Source: Akkermansia muciniphila (GTDB lineage: Bacteria > Verrucomicrobiota > Verrucomicrobiia > Methylacidiphilales > Verrucolacustridaceae). From it: a DNA stretch of 32,960 nt. The position numbers and the translations under genes are program-made. The notes under the pieces are model-generated. The model did no database searches. It was not told the origin of the DNA and saw nothing but the letters and a program-made list of their open reading frames with translations. Within the stretch, counting starts at the first letter, position 1; every line of letters begins with the position of its first letter. Shown here in pieces: positions 8,338-15,299 of this stretch. The DNA is taken from the NCBI GenBank assembly GCA_945878585.1, contig CAMDXQ010000007.1, positions 1 to 32,960 on the forward strand, in the 5' to 3' direction.

Positions 8338-8580
8338 TCACTCCAATGAATCGCCCCAATCATCCACCGGGTATTGAGAAGGCATCGTGAGGAAGTGCCG
8401 GGCAATCTCCGACAAGTCTGCCCCGCCAGCCTTGGGAAATATCTTCACGCCTTTGCGATCGTAAATTGCCCACGCCTTCGGATCGGGCGGCAGTAAGAAA
8501 ACGCCCATCTCGGACGCGATCGTCATTAGCCCTCGGACTTGTCCCTCGAGCAGGATCCGCTTGCCGCGCTTGTCTCTCAA
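8338..8580 (-). CDS. Small unknown protein, last of an overlapping chain
   Basis: 80 residues. Its ATG overlaps the stop of the upstream 88-aa gene by 4 bp, continuing a chain of coupled cistrons that began at 9627. The C-terminal half (AIYDRKGVKIFPKAGGADLSEI) closely parallels that of the protein at 8840-9064 (FILKDHAGRRVFPGVGGAFL then REI), so the two look like divergent paralogues of a small domain: beta hairpin, FP, GGA, amphipathic helix. I know no family for it. Competing frames in this stretch (8360..8683 minus, 8466..8795 plus) lack such similarity. Confidence 0.65.
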   Translation of the reverse strand: MRDKRGKRILLEGQVRGLMTIASEMGVFLLPPDPKAWAIYDRKGVKIFPKAGGADLSEIARHFLTMPSQYPVDDWGDSLE

Positions 8581-8843
8581 TTTCCGATCTCCCGCTCATA
8601 CAAAAAGCCTTCAACTTCAAACGCGCCGAGGTTCCCGTGAAGCGGGTATCGTTGCGACTCATCCTCACGCCGGACAAAGGCAAATCGATCTCCTCCGCAT
8701 TTCACCATCTGGAATCCGCAACACGCCGCCCTCCTTGCCCACACCATCTCGCGCATCGTGGCCGTCAAAAACTTTCCCGGTGGGGTATGAGCTAGGCAGG
8801 CAGGCCAACGGCTCGCCAAGATCCGAAGGAGTGCCTTTCTCAC
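8577..8843 (-). CDS. Small unknown protein, overlapping chain
   Basis: 88 residues, unknown. The start overlaps the upstream 74-aa gene by 4 bp and the stop overlaps the next start by 4 bp, which is the main evidence that it is real. The N-terminus is basic and cysteine-containing. The C-terminal part (FAFVRREDESQRYPL then GAFEVEGF) is weakly reminiscent of the FP..GGAF..EI domain of its two neighbours, so it may be a third, more diverged member. Confidence 0.55.
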   Translation of the reverse strand: MRKALLRILASRWPACLAHTPPGKFLTATMREMVWARRAACCGFQMVKCGGDRFAFVRREDESQRYPLHGNLGAFEVEGFLYEREIGN

Positions 8844-9064
8844 GTTTGCGGATCTTGTGCGAAGTAGCCGCGGATCTCTCGAAGGAAAGCCCCGCCAACT
8901 CCCGGGAAAACTCTGCGCCCCGCGTGATCCTTGAGGATGAATGTCGAGTGAAGTTCATCCTCCGGGATAAGCCGCAGGAAACGCCGCTCGGCCTCGGCCT
9001 TGGCTCGTTCCAACTGCTCGCCCCACGTCAGTCCCATCGCCCTCTGCTCCGGCGTCAGCATCAT
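8840..9064 (-). CDS. Small unknown protein with FP-GGAF motif
   Basis: 74 residues: an acidic/basic helix (TWGEQLERAKAEAERRFLRL), then a compact segment with FILKDHAGRRVFPGVGGAFL and a closing helix (REIRGYFAQ). It is similar in order and spacing to the 80-aa protein at 8338. The start overlaps the 188-aa gene upstream by 4 bp and the stop overlaps the 88-aa gene downstream by 4 bp. No recognised family. The position at the far end of the element suggests accessory or late-expressed function. Confidence 0.65.
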   Translation of the reverse strand: MMLTPEQRAMGLTWGEQLERAKAEAERRFLRLIPEDELHSTFILKDHAGRRVFPGVGGAFLREIRGYFAQDPQT

Positions 9065-9627
9065 AGGTAATCGCCCAGCCGTTGCCGCCAGTTCAGCGGC
9101 TCGCGTGCCTCCTCGTTTTCGTCGGGTGTGGGTGTGCCGATCTCATTTTGTAAATCTCGGATCTTTCCTTGTAAGGCGAGGATCCTCCCGGACGCGATAT
9201 ACTCAACGCCGTCAGCGGCGGCGGCCGCCTCCTCCTTGGCTGTGTTGGTTCGCAGTTCGTCCAGCGTCGCCTCCAACGCCCTTCGCAGGCATCGCTTCAC
9301 GATCGCGTGCGTAGGGAGGAGGATCTGATTCATTCGCTTTTTGATCCCGCCCAATGCCGCCTCCAAATTTTCGTGGGTGTGAGGAAACGATGGAAACGCC
9401 CCGGCGAGAATGATTTTCTGAAAGTTCGCCTCGGTGGGATCCTCCGCATATTTCACGGCGGCGTTGGCTACGTCCTCGCCCCTTTTGTAGATGTTGGTTG
9501 GAAAGCGGCTCTCAATCGTCTTAAAAGCCGTTTCAAATCCAGTGCATTTCTTTTCGAGTCCTTCCAGCTCTGCCCGATCGGTCGCCGTCACGATTGCCTT
9601 TTTTCCAAATATAGTTTTCCAATTCAT
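9061..9627 (-). CDS. Helical protein of unknown function
   Basis: 188 residues, mostly charged and alpha-helical, with likely coiled coils around RAELEGLEKKCTGFETAFKTI and GRILALQGKIRDLQNEIG. No membrane segment or signal peptide. The ATG has a good AAGGA ribosome site about 9 nt upstream. It heads a four-gene chain joined by 4-bp overlaps (9061/9064, 8840/8843, 8577/8580), so these proteins are probably made in similar amounts. I do not recognise a family; a scaffold or regulator role would be a guess. Confidence 0.75.
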   Translation of the reverse strand: MNWKTIFGKKAIVTATDRAELEGLEKKCTGFETAFKTIESRFPTNIYKRGEDVANAAVKYAEDPTEANFQKIILAGAFPSFPHTHENLEAALGGIKKRMNQILLPTHAIVKRCLRRALEATLDELRTNTAKEEAAAAADGVEYIASGRILALQGKIRDLQNEIGTPTPDENEEAREPLNWRQRLGDYL

Positions 9628-9654
9628 TTTCTGTTTTTCCTTTTTGTTGGTTGT

Positions 9655-10104
9655 TTATCGATTCAATCCGTAGCCGCTGAAAATCCGTTGCACGTTCCGT
9701 TGCTCCTCACGCATCCGGACGATCCCGCGTGCGTCGTCGTCATTCATCGCTGGATCCGGCTCGCGGATCGGCTTCTTGCCTTCCCGGATTCGCTGATCGT
9801 TTAATTTAAGAATGCGGAGTGCGTTTGATTCTGCCGTGGCACGATCCCGACGTGCCTCCTGGTCGGATTTGCAAAGGCGTTTCAGCCGCTCGCCGTGAGC
9901 CTCCTCCAATACTGCGGAGAGCTGATCCAGTTTCCGGGACGAAAAGATCAGCATTTTTCCAGCTCGGGAGTGCGCCCGGATCGTTCCGTCGGTGATCCAT
10001 TTTCGTAGGGTGCTGCGGCTTACTCGCGCCCGGAGCCGTCGGGCGAGAGATGTTAGGGTGTGCGGTTCTAGTTCGTGTTTCATTACTTGTGCCGATTGTG
10101 TCAA
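9655..10104 (-). CDS. Helix-turn-helix DNA-binding protein
   Basis: 149 residues. The N-terminal 60 residues look like an excisionase/MerR-type winged HTH: LTSLARRLRARVSRSTLRKWITDG (helix-turn-helix) followed by a basic wing (TIRAHSRAGKML). A long charged helical region follows, ending NVQRIFSGYGLNR. The ORF start is TTG, 7 bp after the preceding stop, with AAGGACG inside the upstream gene; an ATG at 10083 (MKHELEPHTL) is the alternative. It belongs to a run of three small DNA-binding candidates and may bind the element's iterons or promoters, which is inference. Confidence 0.7.
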   Translation of the reverse strand: MTQSAQVMKHELEPHTLTSLARRLRARVSRSTLRKWITDGTIRAHSRAGKMLIFSSRKLDQLSAVLEEAHGERLKRLCKSDQEARRDRATAESNALRILKLNDQRIREGKKPIREPDPAMNDDDARGIVRMREEQRNVQRIFSGYGLNR

Positions 10105-10111
10105 CCGACGC

Positions 10112-10591
10112 TTACGTCCTTCGCCGTGTTCGCTGTCTGTTGCCCTTCCGCTTGAAACTCGCGTGTGTCCCGCTTGCCATCGCTCGGAGCTGTGCGTCCC
10201 GGTACCTCGTTCTCGCGCTTTCGGATTTTCGCCATCGTGCGTGTCCTAGTCCAAACTCCTCGGCCAGCCGGATCGCGTGCTTACTCAAACTTGCCCGAGT
10301 GACGCCGATCTGTCTTGCCGCTGCCAACTGCGACAACTGCAAAACGTCCGGGCAAAGGTGAAGGGTAAGAGCGATAAATCTTTTTGCCGTTTGGGATGCG
10401 TCCTTTGGGGTGACTAGCTTGCGGATCAATTCCATCAACGCCCCGGCCAGCCTATGCTCCGAGTCGGTGAGCCGTTTCACGGCGGGATCCTCGCCCTCGA
10501 TCTGCGTCACGATCGATTCCACACCGGCGCCGCTGTCGTGAGCGTAGAGTGCCGCGTCCCGATCCCAAAAAGTGTCGCTCAATGAAAACAT
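10112..10591 (-). CDS. HTH-containing protein, small-terminase or sigma-like fold
   Basis: 159 residues. The central part is helical (LAGALMELIRKLVTP), and the C-terminal half contains a convincing HTH, LSQLAAARQIGVTRASLSKHA, followed by a basic tail rich in R and K (SFKRKGNRQRTRRRT). HTH of this kind occurs in sigma-like regulators and in small terminase subunits of phages and satellites. I cannot choose between them. The start overlaps the stop of the 60-aa HTH gene by 13 bp. Confidence 0.68.
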   Translation of the reverse strand: MFSLSDTFWDRDAALYAHDSGAGVESIVTQIEGEDPAVKRLTDSEHRLAGALMELIRKLVTPKDASQTAKRFIALTLHLCPDVLQLSQLAAARQIGVTRASLSKHAIRLAEEFGLGHARWRKSESARTRYRDAQLRAMASGTHASFKRKGNRQRTRRRT

Positions 10592-10761
10592 CCCAACTGC
10601 GGCAAGCCCTTGGCCTTGCGCTTTTCGTTCTCACGTTCGACGGCCGCCAACGCTTCAAACCATTTCTTACTCCCAGAGTCTCGCCACGATCGCGCTGTCC
10701 AGATCGTGACTTGTTTGAGTTCGGCTACTTGTCGGAGTCGATAATCTAAATACTTGGGCAT
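10579..10761 (-). CDS. Short putative DNA-binding protein
   Basis: 60 residues with a helix-turn-helix-like pattern, YRLRQVAELKQVTIWTARSW, then a charged helix (FEALAAVERENEKRKAKG). The Shine-Dalgarno is poor. It would be the first gene of the leftward block and overlaps the next gene by 13 bp. It is small enough to be doubtful, but the overlap and strand agree with the operon. Confidence 0.5.
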   Translation of the reverse strand: MPKYLDYRLRQVAELKQVTIWTARSWRDSGSKKWFEALAAVERENEKRKAKGLPQLGCFH

Positions 10762-10934
10762 ACCGGGAGAGATGACGTCAACCCCCTCCCTCTCTTAAAG
10801 TTTTGATGGCTGCAATTGCCGGATCGACGGCAGTCGGTTCCACCGCGTTTATTTCTTCCGTAGGATACTATTGATCGCCCCTCTGACGCCGTCTGGATCC
10901 CGGTTGGAGCTGTGCCGCTGTCTCTGTATGTTAC

Positions 10935-10962
10935 GTAAATCTCAAATTAACATAGATTTTAC
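10935..10962. promoter_or_regulatory. Inverted repeat between the divergent blocks
   Basis: The 234-bp gap 10762-10995 separates the leftward HTH block from the rightward gene at 10996 and must hold their promoters. Within it GTAAATCT and AGATTTTAC form an imperfect dyad (one extra T) with an 11-bp spacer, about 35 bp upstream of the 10996 start. This is operator-like. I see no strong -35/-10 pair. Confidence 0.3.
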
Positions 10963-10995
10963 TCAGAAAGACCGGGACGGCATGGTTGAAATAGC

Positions 10996-11808
10996 ATGAA
11001 AAAGGAGACCGAGTTCCAAGTCGGTAGGGATGGGGAGATCATTGGGTTGTTTTCATGTGTGACAGCGCTTTCAAAAGCCTCGGTCGGCGCGCTGCGGCCA
11101 AGCGATTACGCGTATATAATCCCAAGGAGCAAGGGAAGCTGGGTTCACCTGTATAAGGTTTTGAAGAAAGTTTATGATCGTGAGTTCTTCGATGAGCTTG
11201 GAGAAAGTGAACTTGATAAAGAGCTAAAAGCCGAAACGCAAAAGGCGAATGAGTTCCTCAAGCTATATAAAAAAGCTTTTGCCAAGGAGACGGACAAGAA
11301 AAAGCTAAAGGAGTTTTGTGCTAAGATTGTGGAATACGAAGAGCTATTGAAACATCTCAGCGGAATAAAAGAGCGAATCCTTACTCAAAAAGCGGAATGG
11401 GAGGAGGAGGAAAAAAGGGATTTGGAAGAAGATCAAAAAGCAATAGAGGCAGAAATGAAAGAGAAAGTGGATAATGTTGTCGAAACACTAAAGGGGATGA
11501 TCGAAGAGGCGAAAAAAGATTGGCGCGGCACTTATGTTCAGGAGGTTCCTCTAGAGGATATGTGCTTCGACTGGTGGTGGGATTACAAGGATGTGCTGCT
11601 TGATTTTTGTAAAAGCAAAGCAAACGAAAAAACAGCAGAGTCTCTTTGGAAAGCGTTTAGGAGAATAAAACTATACAAGGGAGACCTCACCGCTCTTGCG
11701 GAAAAGATTGTTCAAGCTAAGGAAAATACCGATGCCGACAAAGGCGAAAAAGAAACGGAACAAATCTTCTTTGCCTTTTTAATTCAAAAGGGCGTTTGGG
11801 CAAGGTGA
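10996..11808 (+). CDS. Lys/Glu-rich coiled-coil protein, only plus-strand gene of the element
   Basis: 270 residues, not recognised. An N-terminal part (FQVGRDGEIIGLFSCVTALS, then SDYAYIIPRSKGSWVHLYKVL) looks globular. A long charged coiled coil follows, roughly residues 70-175, rich in KAEWEEEEKRDLEEDQK-like sequence. A tryptophan-rich patch (MCFDWWWDYKDVLL) and a C-terminal helical part close it. No signal peptide or membrane span. Its codons are visibly more A-rich than the surrounding primase and integrase genes, and it is the only gene opposing the rest of the element. That pattern is typical of recently acquired cargo in satellites and islands. Function unknown. Confidence 0.78.
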   Translation: MKKETEFQVGRDGEIIGLFSCVTALSKASVGALRPSDYAYIIPRSKGSWVHLYKVLKKVYDREFFDELGESELDKELKAETQKANEFLKLYKKAFAKETDKKKLKEFCAKIVEYEELLKHLSGIKERILTQKAEWEEEEKRDLEEDQKAIEAEMKEKVDNVVETLKGMIEEAKKDWRGTYVQEVPLEDMCFDWWWDYKDVLLDFCKSKANEKTAESLWKAFRRIKLYKGDLTALAEKIVQAKENTDADKGEKETEQIFFAFLIQKGVWAR

Positions 11809-11818
11809 AGCAGAATCA

Positions 11819-11948
11819 CTATCACCGAAAAACTGAATTAACCCGCCTCCCCTGCCTACTATCACTATCACCACCCTTATAGGTGGTGGTGGTGATAAGT
11901 GCGTAGGCTATCACGTGGCACTATCACGCTATCACGCCGTGGTGATAG
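11819..11948. repeat. CTATCAC iteron-like cluster, candidate replication origin
   Basis: The heptamer CTATCAC occurs six times on the plus strand (starts 11819, 11859, 11865, 11908, 11921, 11929) and once inverted (GTGATAG, 11942-11948), with a one-mismatch inverted copy at 11891-11897. That is eight sites in 130 bp, ending exactly at the stop codon of the RepA-like gene. It includes a 10-bp dyad, TATCACCACC and GGTGGTGATA. No coding potential is evident. Position beside helicase and primase genes suggests an origin or initiator-binding site; the dyad may also terminate the two convergent genes. Confidence 0.7.
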
Positions 11949-13043
11949 TTAAAAAGGCATGTGACCATTGCTTGGGATTGATTGAGCCTTTACTCGGTAG
12001 GTTTGCCTTTTGCCGTCACCCAAAACGTCCAAAACATCTACCTTACCTTGTTCGACGAGCACCTTGCGGTGCCGATTAAACGTTGCCTCAGATATTCCGG
12101 CACGTTCGCACGCCTCCTTCCAGTCGCGGTTTCTCCAACCAGTTTCGGGAGCTTCTGCCAAAACGTCCAAGACCTTGCCAGTCGTCTCTGTCTTTTGACT
12201 GCTTTGCTTTGTTCGGATCTTTGACGGATCCTCACCATGGGCGATGCGATGGAATGGAGTTTCCCAACAAAGGACAAGCGGCTCCACCGGGGCGCCATGC
12301 CTCCGCGTCATGTCGAAGATCACGTGGTCGTCCTTTTCGTGCGGCCGCATCGTGATGAGCAGATCGGGATCCCTTGCCCATACACCTGTCCCGCTGAAAA
12401 GATCGATGCTGTTTCGGGTGCTCAAGTCACCTTTCGGGCTGTGATGACTTGTTATGATTCCGCATTGAAGCGGAGCGGCGATCTCATTCAGCGCTTCAAG
12501 GTATTGTGCCACCATCATCTCGCTATTTGTACCCTGCACCGACGCCTCCACCATCTTGTAACTAGGCTCAAGGATTACCAATTCCACACCCTCGTCCTTA
12601 AATCTTCGTATTGTATCTGCGACAAGCTCATTGATTTTCGGCTTGGGGTGACAATCTCGGAGTGACCATAGGATCAAGTTTTCGGGATGTGGCACGTTGA
12701 GCGCTTTAGAGATTGCGGCCATTCGCCGATCGAAAAAGATCGAGATCAACTCAAGGTCAATATACACCACCTTTCCGGCCTTCATTTCCCATCCAAACCA
12801 CGGCAGGCCGTTCGCTTTGCATATCGCAAGATGCAACAACGCCCAACTCTTTCGGCTTTTGCTGGTAGATCCAAGGACTGCACGCTCTCCTGCCCTTAGC
12901 AGCTGCCCTACGATCTCCTTGGGTAACTTGGCTGGATCTAGCTCTTCCGGGACTTCCGAGGCCTTGTAGGTCTGTGTTGCGGCGATTCCTGAAACAGCCG
13001 CATTTAGCTTTTTGGCAGCTTTATCAATTTTGTCGTTTTTCAT
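11949..13043 (-). CDS. RepA-like AAA (RecA-fold) ATPase with C-terminal winged helix
   Basis: 364 residues. Resembles AAA_25/RepA hexameric replicative helicases of small plasmids. A P-loop variant GSTSKSRKSW (residues 58-67, Arg in place of the second Gly) is followed by GKVVYIDLEL, a Walker B strand VELVILEPSYKM and the sensor segment CGIITSHHSPKG. The last ~90 residues hold a winged-helix pattern (WRNRDWKEACERAGISEATFNRHRKVL then EQGKVDVL). The start overlaps the primase stop by 4 bp (ATGA), so helicase and primase are translationally coupled. The stop abuts the iteron-like cluster. Likely role: unwinding or loading at the element's own origin. Confidence 0.85.
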   Translation of the reverse strand: MKNDKIDKAAKKLNAAVSGIAATQTYKASEVPEELDPAKLPKEIVGQLLRAGERAVLGSTSKSRKSWALLHLAICKANGLPWFGWEMKAGKVVYIDLELISIFFDRRMAAISKALNVPHPENLILWSLRDCHPKPKINELVADTIRRFKDEGVELVILEPSYKMVEASVQGTNSEMMVAQYLEALNEIAAPLQCGIITSHHSPKGDLSTRNSIDLFSGTGVWARDPDLLITMRPHEKDDHVIFDMTRRHGAPVEPLVLCWETPFHRIAHGEDPSKIRTKQSSQKTETTGKVLDVLAEAPETGWRNRDWKEACERAGISEATFNRHRKVLVEQGKVDVLDVLGDGKRQTYRVKAQSIPSNGHMPF

Positions 13044-14008
13044 TTATGTTTATTTCTTAAGGGTCTCGTGACAACCGGCAGCGCCTCCGCTTTAGGATCC
13101 AAAAATAAAAGTTTCTGCTGACGATCTCCACGCATGCCTCCCGGCAAGCGGGTCAGCCTAACGGCCGTCATCGCTTGTGGATCTGCCCCATACCGAACGA
13201 GACCGGGTTGCACCTTGTCCAGATCCTCCAAAAACGCGGCCTTACTGGATGATCCCCACCTGACGAGCAGGTGGATCGACTTACCCCCAGACGACGTGAT
13301 CGACGCGATGGGAAGCGGCACTTGAGCCATCGCACGAATCCAGACCAAGGAGTCCGGCTTATCGCACTCCAGCACCATGTGGCGAAAGTCGGTCAGGTTT
13401 GTCTCAGATCGCAGGCTCCACCTTCCGTCAGCATTTTTCCGCACTTGTCCGTCCACTGGGTTCGATAGGTAAAATATCCCTTCCACCGATTTCATCCCAT
13501 TCACCCACTCAGCCCGGCTGCCTACCCGGTAAGGTCTGCCAGGATCGTTTAGGCGTGAGGTGATGACGACAAACTCCTCCGGCTGGAAAACTGCCTCTAA
13601 GAAGTCGCAAGAAGTCACTCCGGCTGGATCCACCGGACTCCGAGCCGCCACGTCCTCCCACGTCAGCTCCGGGACGCTGGCGGCAAACTTCATCAAATCC
13701 CCTGCGCTATAACTCGGCTTTGTGACGACGGAGGTCATAGGGCGATCTCCTGACGCCTCTGCCTTGACGTATTCGTAGGCTCGCTGGAGCTGCCTTTCCA
13801 GATCCCGCGGGACAACACGGCCTCCGGCTGCCCGGATGCGCTTCTCTACCTCATCCCGAGCTGCCAGCGCCTCTACCTCGAGCGATCCTGCCCGGAGAAA
13901 CGCATCCCACGCCTGCTCGTTCTTCGTCACGCCTGCCGCCCATGGCAGCTTATCCAGATACCTCAGCCATTCGCCCCACGGATCGGGACGTCTTGCGGTC
14001 AGACTCAT
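13040..14008 (-). CDS. AEP/PrimPol-type primase
   Basis: About 322 residues. The C-terminal half carries archaeo-eukaryotic primase-like motifs: HMVLECDKPD (metal-binding E/D pair near residues 214-216), SSGGKSIHLLVRW with the motif II histidine, and GADPQAMTAVRLTRLPG, the third acidic position with the typical RLPG segment. The N-terminal half is helical. I moved the start from the ORF-track 14026 to ATG 14008. That start overlaps the xis stop by 4 bp, the same pattern as elsewhere in the element, and avoids a 22-bp overlap. It would synthesise primers for the RepA-driven replication. Confidence 0.82.
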   Translation of the reverse strand: MSLTARRPDPWGEWLRYLDKLPWAAGVTKNEQAWDAFLRAGSLEVEALAARDEVEKRIRAAGGRVVPRDLERQLQRAYEYVKAEASGDRPMTSVVTKPSYSAGDLMKFAASVPELTWEDVAARSPVDPAGVTSCDFLEAVFQPEEFVVITSRLNDPGRPYRVGSRAEWVNGMKSVEGIFYLSNPVDGQVRKNADGRWSLRSETNLTDFRHMVLECDKPDSLVWIRAMAQVPLPIASITSSGGKSIHLLVRWGSSSKAAFLEDLDKVQPGLVRYGADPQAMTAVRLTRLPGGMRGDRQQKLLFLDPKAEALPVVTRPLRNKHK

Positions 14009-14220
14009 CGGGCTGCTTCCACCCACTTCGTCAGCTCATCAGCCGGGATTAGGACGTGCCGGAAACGCTTTATCGACTTGATCCGTCCCGCAGCGATTTC
14101 TTTTCGGATCGTCAGGGTGGAGATCCCAAGGATCTCGGCAGCTTCTTTGATTTTGTAGGTTAGACGCGGGAGACTATTGACTGAGCCGCCCCCCGCTTGG
14201 GCTGTGGTGTGTGCTTCCAT
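14005..14220 (-). CDS. Excisionase-like HTH protein
   Basis: 71 residues with a MerR-like excisionase fold (HTH_17 type): YKIKEAAEILGISTLTIRKEI (HTH), then AGRIKSIKRFRHVLIPADEL, the beta wing, and a final helix. Such proteins act as recombination directionality factors or local repressors. The start codon follows a 9-bp inverted repeat with only one intervening base and has no Shine-Dalgarno sequence. The gene could therefore be leaderless or translationally coupled, and it could control its own operon. It lies upstream of the primase and overlaps it by 4 bp. Confidence 0.82.
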   Translation of the reverse strand: MEAHTTAQAGGGSVNSLPRLTYKIKEAAEILGISTLTIRKEIAAGRIKSIKRFRHVLIPADELTKWVEAAR

Positions 14221-14221
14221 G

Positions 14222-14245
14222 GTGCTTAGGAATATCCCTAAGCAC
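14222..14245. promoter_or_regulatory. 9-bp perfect inverted repeat before the excisionase gene
   Basis: GTGCTTAGG, a 6-nt loop and CCTAAGCAC. On the minus strand the dyad ends 1 nt before the excisionase ATG and occupies the place of the ribosome-binding site. There is no T-run, so it is not an intrinsic terminator. It would work as an operator or as an RNA hairpin that blocks translation initiation. Confidence 0.5.
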
Positions 14246-14253
14246 TCGGTGAT

Positions 14254-14784
14254 CTATCGGCTTTTAGTAGCCTTTTTCTTTGAATTGCTACGCGCGGAAG
14301 ATAGTCCGGTCATCACCTTGCGGATTCTTTTGAAGATATTTACTCGAGCCGACTCATAGTTTTTTGATGGTGGCAGTAATGAGCAAGCCAACTTGCAAAC
14401 ATCTTGGCGGGTTAATTTCATTCCTTTAGCGGCAGGATTTTTCAAGTAGATCATCGTGTGGGCATTTAGTATGGCCAGAAGATAAGGATCCTTGCCCCAC
14501 TCTAGATCGGGCAAGTGCTCAAAGCATCGCCCCATTTTGATAAAAAATGTTTTGTCTCCCTTGAGTATTGCTTGATCACATAAATACAACAATTTCTCCC
14601 TCGCATCTTCAATTTCAGATTCCTCGTTCGGATCGCTCTTGGCTCCATTTTTCATCGCCTTAATCGCCGTCCTCCAATGCTCAAACTGGATAACATCACT
14701 CCCCCATAAATGCTCCGTCAGATTTCCGATTGTATATGGAACGCGACTTCCTGACTTACGTCCTCGCTTAAACTGATGACTCAT
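14254..14784 (-). CDS. Unknown protein, basic and helical
   Basis: 176 residues, not recognised. The N-terminus is basic (HQFKRGRKSGSR), the middle is helical and acidic (NEESEIEDAREKLLYLCDQAIL), and the C-terminus is strongly basic (SNSKKKATKSR). It has an AGGAA ribosome site 9 nt before the ATG. It lies 11 bp after the 162-aa gene and before excisionase, within the integrase-to-RepA transcription block. A nucleic-acid-binding role is possible from its charge, no more. Confidence 0.7.
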   Translation of the reverse strand: MSHQFKRGRKSGSRVPYTIGNLTEHLWGSDVIQFEHWRTAIKAMKNGAKSDPNEESEIEDAREKLLYLCDQAILKGDKTFFIKMGRCFEHLPDLEWGKDPYLLAILNAHTMIYLKNPAAKGMKLTRQDVCKLACSLLPPSKNYESARVNIFKRIRKVMTGLSSARSNSKKKATKSR

Positions 14785-14795
14785 TTCAATGGTTC

Positions 14796-15284
14796 CTACA
14801 ACACCCGATACATGTGATGCGGCTTTAGAGATTTGGCGAAAGTAAACATTTCATCAATTTCCCCAAAGATCCTCCACTCGTTCCTTTTTATTGCTTCGGA
14901 GATATATTCACGCAGTTCAAGTTTTCTCTGTTGATGACTTATCTCTGATCTTTTTAGGCGATCAGCATGTTGTAATACATCAAGCCCAACCTCTAGCCCG
15001 GCTGCAAACCAACCTGGATGCGTGGTGTCTGTATTCACTATGCCATCGACTATATCCCAAAGGTCTTTGAGGTCAGGATACCGCACTTCTCTTGCTTTTA
15101 TCCACTCCCTGCGGGCTTTTATGTGCTCTTGGTTCGGATTTTTCTGGGGATGCTTAGTAAGTTCTGCTTTGCGTTCTAAATGCTCATCCCACTGCATAAT
15201 TGCATCAGTCTCGTTTTTTGCCCAGCCGAGCCTAATTGATTCAGCGATCCAACGATTTTTCGGGGTTGAATTTTGCTCTCTCAT
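14796..15284 (-). CDS. Unknown helical protein
   Basis: 162 residues, soluble, helical, charged (for example QEHIKARREWIKAREVRYPDL and HADRLKRSEISHQQRKLEL). I see no known domain. It follows the small membrane protein by 15 bp and precedes the 176-aa gene by 11 bp on the same strand, which supports a real cistron. Codon usage looks similar to its two neighbours and more A/T-rich than the integrase. Confidence 0.7.
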   Translation of the reverse strand: MREQNSTPKNRWIAESIRLGWAKNETDAIMQWDEHLERKAELTKHPQKNPNQEHIKARREWIKAREVRYPDLKDLWDIVDGIVNTDTTHPGWFAAGLEVGLDVLQHADRLKRSEISHQQRKLELREYISEAIKRNEWRIFGEIDEMFTFAKSLKPHHMYRVL

Positions 15285-15299
15285 ATTTTCTCGTCTACT

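Noticed and set aside
8360-8683. 107-aa minus ORF and neighbouring plus ORFs 8466..8795 and 8561..9070
   Set aside because: They compete with the 4-bp-overlap chain, and lack the paralogous domain shared by the chosen frames.
9307-9804. 165-aa plus-strand ORF in the element
   Set aside because: Opposes the 188-aa gene that has a good ribosome site and is in an overlapping cistron chain.
11819-11948. CRISPR-like array
   Set aside because: Repeats are only 7 bp with irregular short spacing and both orientations; no cas genes.
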